DNA of 64,000 nt. Origin: Acidobacteria bacterium AB60 (GTDB lineage: Bacteria > Acidobacteriota > Terriglobia > Terriglobales > Acidobacteriaceae). Shown in pieces: positions 61,062-64,000 of the stretch. Made by a program: the position numbers and the translations under genes. The DNA is taken from contig VANK01000005.1 in assembly GCA_008682415.1 (NCBI GenBank), positions 402,259 to 466,258 on the forward strand, read 5' to 3'. The notes under the pieces were generated by a model. The model was not told the DNA's origin. It worked only from the letters and a program-made list of their open reading frames with translations, and did not search any database. Positions within the stretch are counted from its first letter, which is position 1. Every line of letters starts with the position of its first letter.

Positions 61062-62018
61062 ATGTCATCCATTTCGCAAGAACGAGCTACAGAGGAACCT
61101 ATTTCGCCCGAGAATCCATCTTCAGCGCGAGGTCTGCGAACGACCGCTGAACTGGAAGAGATCGTCGCTCGAATTGCAGCCTCTGATCAATGGGTTGATC
61201 GCGTGCGGTTGCGCGCCGACCGACGTTGGTATGAGCGCATTCATCAGACTGCAGATCATGACGTTTGGATCATTAGCTGGCTGCCAGGTCAATCGACTGG
61301 GTTCCACGATCATGGCGGTTCCGCCGGCGCATTCGCGGTAGCTTCCGGGGTCCTGCAAGAGATCAGGGCCGATGGAGCCTGCCATGTCGCCGAGAAAGGC
61401 AAAGCCTTCTCCTTCGGGCCGGACTATGCACACGACGTTCGCAACGATTCCACTACGCTCGCCGTCAGCATTCACGCTTATTCGCCACCGCTAAATGAAA
61501 TGAATGAGTACGAACTGGACAATGGATATCTGGTCCTGCGAAACAGCACATCCCAGGAACAGGAACAAACGATCGTTCCGGACCCATTCACAAGGGGGGC
61601 AAAGATAGGGCAAGGAGTGGATCACTCCAGTGTGAGCCGACTGTTGGCAAGTGCTCGTTCGCGGTTGCATCGAGTGTCTCCGCGCGAAGCCTACAATGCG
61701 GCTTCGACAAGCGCGAACACTGTGCTTGTTGATATCCGTCCTGGCACCCAGCGTGCTGAGGAAGGCACCATACCCGGTGCGCTCATTGTTGAGCGAAACG
61801 TACTGGAATGGCGCTTCGATCCAACCTCGAGCGCTCGCCTGCCTATTGCGAACGGCCCTGACCTGCGAGTGATCGTTTTCTGTTCGGAAGGCTATGCGTC
61901 CAGTTTCGCTGCTGCCGGCTTGCAGGATGTCGGTCTTTGGAGGGCAACTGATGTCGTTGGGGGATTCAGAGCTTGGGAAGCAGAGGGACTACCCACAAAC
62001 CTACCCGAACGATTATGA
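61062..62018 (+). CDS. Cysteine dioxygenase fused to a rhodanese domain
   Basis: 318 residues, AGGAG eight bases before the ATG. Residues ~25-170: cysteine dioxygenase cupin with WLPGQSTGFHDHGGSAGAF (first two His ligands) and FGPDYAHDVRND (third His). Residues ~200-318: rhodanese with NTVLVDIRPGTQRAEEGTIPG and active Cys in LRVIVFCSEGYASSFAAA. The dioxygenase makes cysteine sulfinate; the attached sulfurtransferase could deal with persulfide or sulfane sulfur. Together with the YeiH-type exporter it would form a cysteine-to-sulfite drain. Ninety bp before a PIG-L gene. Confidence 0.92.
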   Translation: MSSISQERATEEPISPENPSSARGLRTTAELEEIVARIAASDQWVDRVRLRADRRWYERIHQTADHDVWIISWLPGQSTGFHDHGGSAGAFAVASGVLQEIRADGACHVAEKGKAFSFGPDYAHDVRNDSTTLAVSIHAYSPPLNEMNEYELDNGYLVLRNSTSQEQEQTIVPDPFTRGAKIGQGVDHSSVSRLLASARSRLHRVSPREAYNAASTSANTVLVDIRPGTQRAEEGTIPGALIVERNVLEWRFDPTSSARLPIANGPDLRVIVFCSEGYASSFAAAGLQDVGLWRATDVVGGFRAWEAEGLPTNLPERL

Positions 62019-62108
62019 CGCTCTCTCGAGTTCATCATCACTAAGCAAGACCTTGCTGCGACTTCAACGAGTTGAGAGCTTCTTCTCACGCTAGGAGATC
62101 CGGGCTTC

Positions 62109-63110
62109 ATGACCAAAAAGTCTTCGTTGCGAACTCGGATTGAGAAGAGGGACTTGAGAGTGAACGAAACAACTGGAGGCCGACGACGCGTAAAAGACGG
62201 TCGGAAATCTCAACGCCGCAAGAATTACAACGCCTTTCTCTGTTTTGCCCGATTCGCAATTTTCGTACTCATCGCGCCTGGTGCTGCCTACGCAGAACAG
62301 CCCGGCAAGGCTCTCATCGTTGTCGCGCATCCAGATGACGAATACTATTGCGCATCCACTGTCTACAAAATGGCGGTGCAACTTGGCGGAAGAGTAGACG
62401 AACTGATCATCACGAATGGTGAGGGGGGCTTTCGATATTCAACACTCGCCGCAGCCTACTATAAAAAGCAATTGACGAACGAGGCCGTCGGACGGCGGGA
62501 ATTGCCGGCGATCCGCAGGCGAGAGGCGGTCAATGCTGGCAAGGTCCTTGGGATTCGATCGCACTACTTCCTCGATCAGGTCGATCGTCACTTCACCACA
62601 GATGAGAGGGATGGGACCAAATACGGTTGGAATTCTGACTTGATCACCTCGCGCCTGCAGGCACTGATCAGGAAAGAGAGATATAAGTATGTCTTTGCCT
62701 TGCTTCCCCGTGCAACATCTCACGGATACCATCAGGCCGCAACGGCTCTGGCTGCATCGGCAATCCAGGCCTTGCCCTCCAATATCCGGCCAGTCTTGCT
62801 TGGATTCGATACAAGTCCGGCACGCTTTGAACCATCGCCGACAGAGCTGATCCCGCAGAAATGGCAGCCCGACTATCACTTTGCATTCGACAGAACTACC
62901 AAGTTCGGTTTCCATGACGCCCTGTCGTATCAGATAGTTGTCGATTGGATGATCGCCGAACACAAATCACAAGGCCTTTTGCAGACAATGGATGGCAGGG
63001 ACCCAAAGGAATACATATGGGTGGATCTCTCAAGCGACCCACAAGCTCAGAAATCAGCCGACGCGCTCTTTCGTCTTCTTGGTCAAGACATCACGCGCAA
63101 TGGCAGGTAA
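62109..63110 (+). CDS. PIG-L family deacetylase with export signal
   Basis: 333 residues, AGGAG ten bases upstream. A basic N-terminus and hydrophobic segment (FARFAIFVLIAPGAAYAEQ) indicate export. Catalytic features: ALIVVAHPDDEYYCAST (HPDDE zinc motif), ELIITNGEGGFRYS and the third zinc His region RATSHGYHQAATALA. PIG-L enzymes remove N-acetyl groups from GlcNAc conjugates (BshB, MshB, Mca) or other amides. The next-door cysteine dioxygenase makes a thiol-related substrate conceivable, but export argues for a cell-surface or extracellular sugar. Start choice is moderately secure. Confidence 0.9.
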   Translation: MTKKSSLRTRIEKRDLRVNETTGGRRRVKDGRKSQRRKNYNAFLCFARFAIFVLIAPGAAYAEQPGKALIVVAHPDDEYYCASTVYKMAVQLGGRVDELIITNGEGGFRYSTLAAAYYKKQLTNEAVGRRELPAIRRREAVNAGKVLGIRSHYFLDQVDRHFTTDERDGTKYGWNSDLITSRLQALIRKERYKYVFALLPRATSHGYHQAATALAASAIQALPSNIRPVLLGFDTSPARFEPSPTELIPQKWQPDYHFAFDRTTKFGFHDALSYQIVVDWMIAEHKSQGLLQTMDGRDPKEYIWVDLSSDPQAQKSADALFRLLGQDITRNGR

Positions 63111-63674
63111 AAAGATCGATCAATCGACTGGAGCTTGAAGTTCCGAGCCCGACCTTGTACTGACGGATCCGCTTTGTGCTCACGTTGCTGGAGAACAGTT
63201 CCCCAAAGCATGAAGCGGAGTGTTTCCCAAAAAACGAGGTCGGATCTTCTCGGGTTCCCTTCTCCGAATCGAACACACTCGAACTCCATGAGAGGCCTGC
63301 GCTCTTTCGCCGCTGGATAGGGATTCTGGCCTTGCCAGTCAGCATTAATTCTCGGACCGATTGCCGCATTCGCGCTAGTCTGTCGGATCGACTCATTGAT
63401 GTCTGAGCCTTCAAGCGAGAGACGACTTCTATCGTATGTTCCCCCGCCGCGTTTCTACCCAATCGCTCCGATTTCAAGGTGCGACAACGCACGCCGTTTA
63501 TTTACGTGCCCGCTGACGTCATTTCGCCGCAGGAAAGCAGCGAGACACGCAGAAAAGCCATATTTCGCTGCCTTTTCGCCATCCCGCGGGAGCCGGATTT
63601 GTGCCTAGATTGTGCCTCCGTTGGAAGCGGCCGGCTTGGGATGCGAGCCGAAAATGAATGTGGAGGCTGAATTC
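63111..63674. other. Intergenic region before the recombinase gene
   Basis: About 560 bp. Short frames overlap in both directions without similarity. This is a likely location for promoter and excision elements of the integrase, but no att-like repeat of the tRNA fragment at 9254 is visible here. Confidence 0.4.
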
Positions 63675-64000
63675 ATGCAGAACGGCAGCATCATGCGAAG
63701 CGAGCGTCGGCGTGGCCCCGACGTTTGGGAATATCGATGGCGAGAGCCGGGTCCGGACGGAAGGCGCAAACACCGCAGAATGGTCATCGGATCGGTCGTC
63801 CAATTTAGGGATAAGGATGCAGCCATACGCGCAACTAGCGCGTTGCGCCGGGACATCAACATGGCGAACGTTCGCTGCAAAGGGAAGCCCCTCATTCTGT
63901 CGCAGTTGGCCGATCACTACTCTCAGCGTGAGCTTGCCCCAAGCTGCCGATGGAAAACACACTCTACAAAGCTGGGCTATCGAGGGTACCTGCGCAAGTG
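63675..64000 (+). CDS. Tyrosine recombinase (phage-type integrase), N-terminal part, cut by window edge
   Basis: ATG 63675 with GGAGG eight bases upstream; 108 residues visible, frame open to the edge. The sequence has the N-terminal arm typical of integrases: VWEYRWREPGPDGRRKHRR, VVQFRDKDAAIRATSALRRD and LSQLADHYSQREL, followed by KTHSTKLGYRGYLRK, the start of the SAM-like core-binding domain. The catalytic Arg-His-Arg-Tyr part would lie beyond 64000. Right end of a putative island together with the tRNA-Glu remnant at 9254. Confidence 0.85.
   Translation, partial: MQNGSIMRSERRRGPDVWEYRWREPGPDGRRKHRRMVIGSVVQFRDKDAAIRATSALRRDINMANVRCKGKPLILSQLADHYSQRELAPSCRWKTHSTKLGYRGYLRK

Noticed and set aside
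1..64000. CRISPR array or rRNA operon
   Set aside because: No regularly spaced repeat series and no rRNA-like sequence was seen on either strand.

Overview
The window looks like a chromosomal segment of an Acidobacteriota (Terriglobia-like) bacterium. This is an inference from two very large Oar-type TonB-dependent receptors with an N-terminal carboxypeptidase-regulatory-like domain, DUF6152/DUF6644-type secreted and membrane genes, and many oxidoreductases. No rRNA, complete tRNA or CRISPR array is visible.

Left part (1-9 kb): the 3' part of an Old Yellow Enzyme gene, a frameshifted DsbA-like gene, and a co-directional set (SRPBCC protein, zinc alcohol dehydrogenase, two membrane proteins, DJ-1/PfpI protein) facing a formaldehyde-dehydrogenase-type enzyme. 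At 9254-9300 lies the 3' portion of a tRNA-Glu(TTC) on the minus strand, which looks like an integration-site remnant. At the other edge (63675 onward) the N-terminus of a tyrosine recombinase begins. The intervening ~54 kb could therefore be an integrated island.

9.7-35.9 kb is accessory: a self-inhibited Fic protein preceded by 24-bp direct repeats, a MocR/PdxR-type regulator, a DinB protein, an MFS pump, MDR and NmrA oxidoreductases, hydrolases, metallo-beta-lactamase-fold proteins and two TetR regulators. Four copies of an 18-bp palindrome (AGATTAT-N4-ATAATCT type), one overlapping the -10 of a tetR gene, suggest a local TetR regulon. A ~600-bp module carrying one operator and a muconolactone-isomerase-like gene is duplicated, and the second copy has lost its ATG. 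Around 17-18.7 kb is a patch of truncated, fused and inverted gene fragments.

36-44 kb is a sulfur locus made of two convergent operons. The plus operon encodes peroxiredoxin, CysM, a JAMM peptidase, a CysO-like sulfur carrier and a MoeZ-like activating enzyme (thiocarboxylate-dependent cysteine synthesis). The minus operon encodes a rhodanese, a family 2A encapsulin shell and its cysteine desulfurase cargo. Each operon is preceded by a short ORF with clustered cysteine codons followed by a terminator-type hairpin, the layout of a cysteine-responsive transcription attenuator. A third such leader (55.85-55.93 kb), apparently leaderless behind a good sigma70-type promoter, precedes a long minus-strand operon: rhodanese-like protein, HbpS/GlcG protein, an unrecorded 37-residue membrane peptide, a YeiH-type exporter, DUF6644 and DUF6152 genes, secreted proteins, an OmpA-like protein and a TonB receptor. 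A cysteine dioxygenase-rhodanese fusion lies nearby. I regard this three-leader cysteine regulon as the most interesting system in the window.

Five genes carry single frameshifts (near 1074, 16575, 27147, 34571 and 44993). These may be pseudogenes or residual assembly indels.
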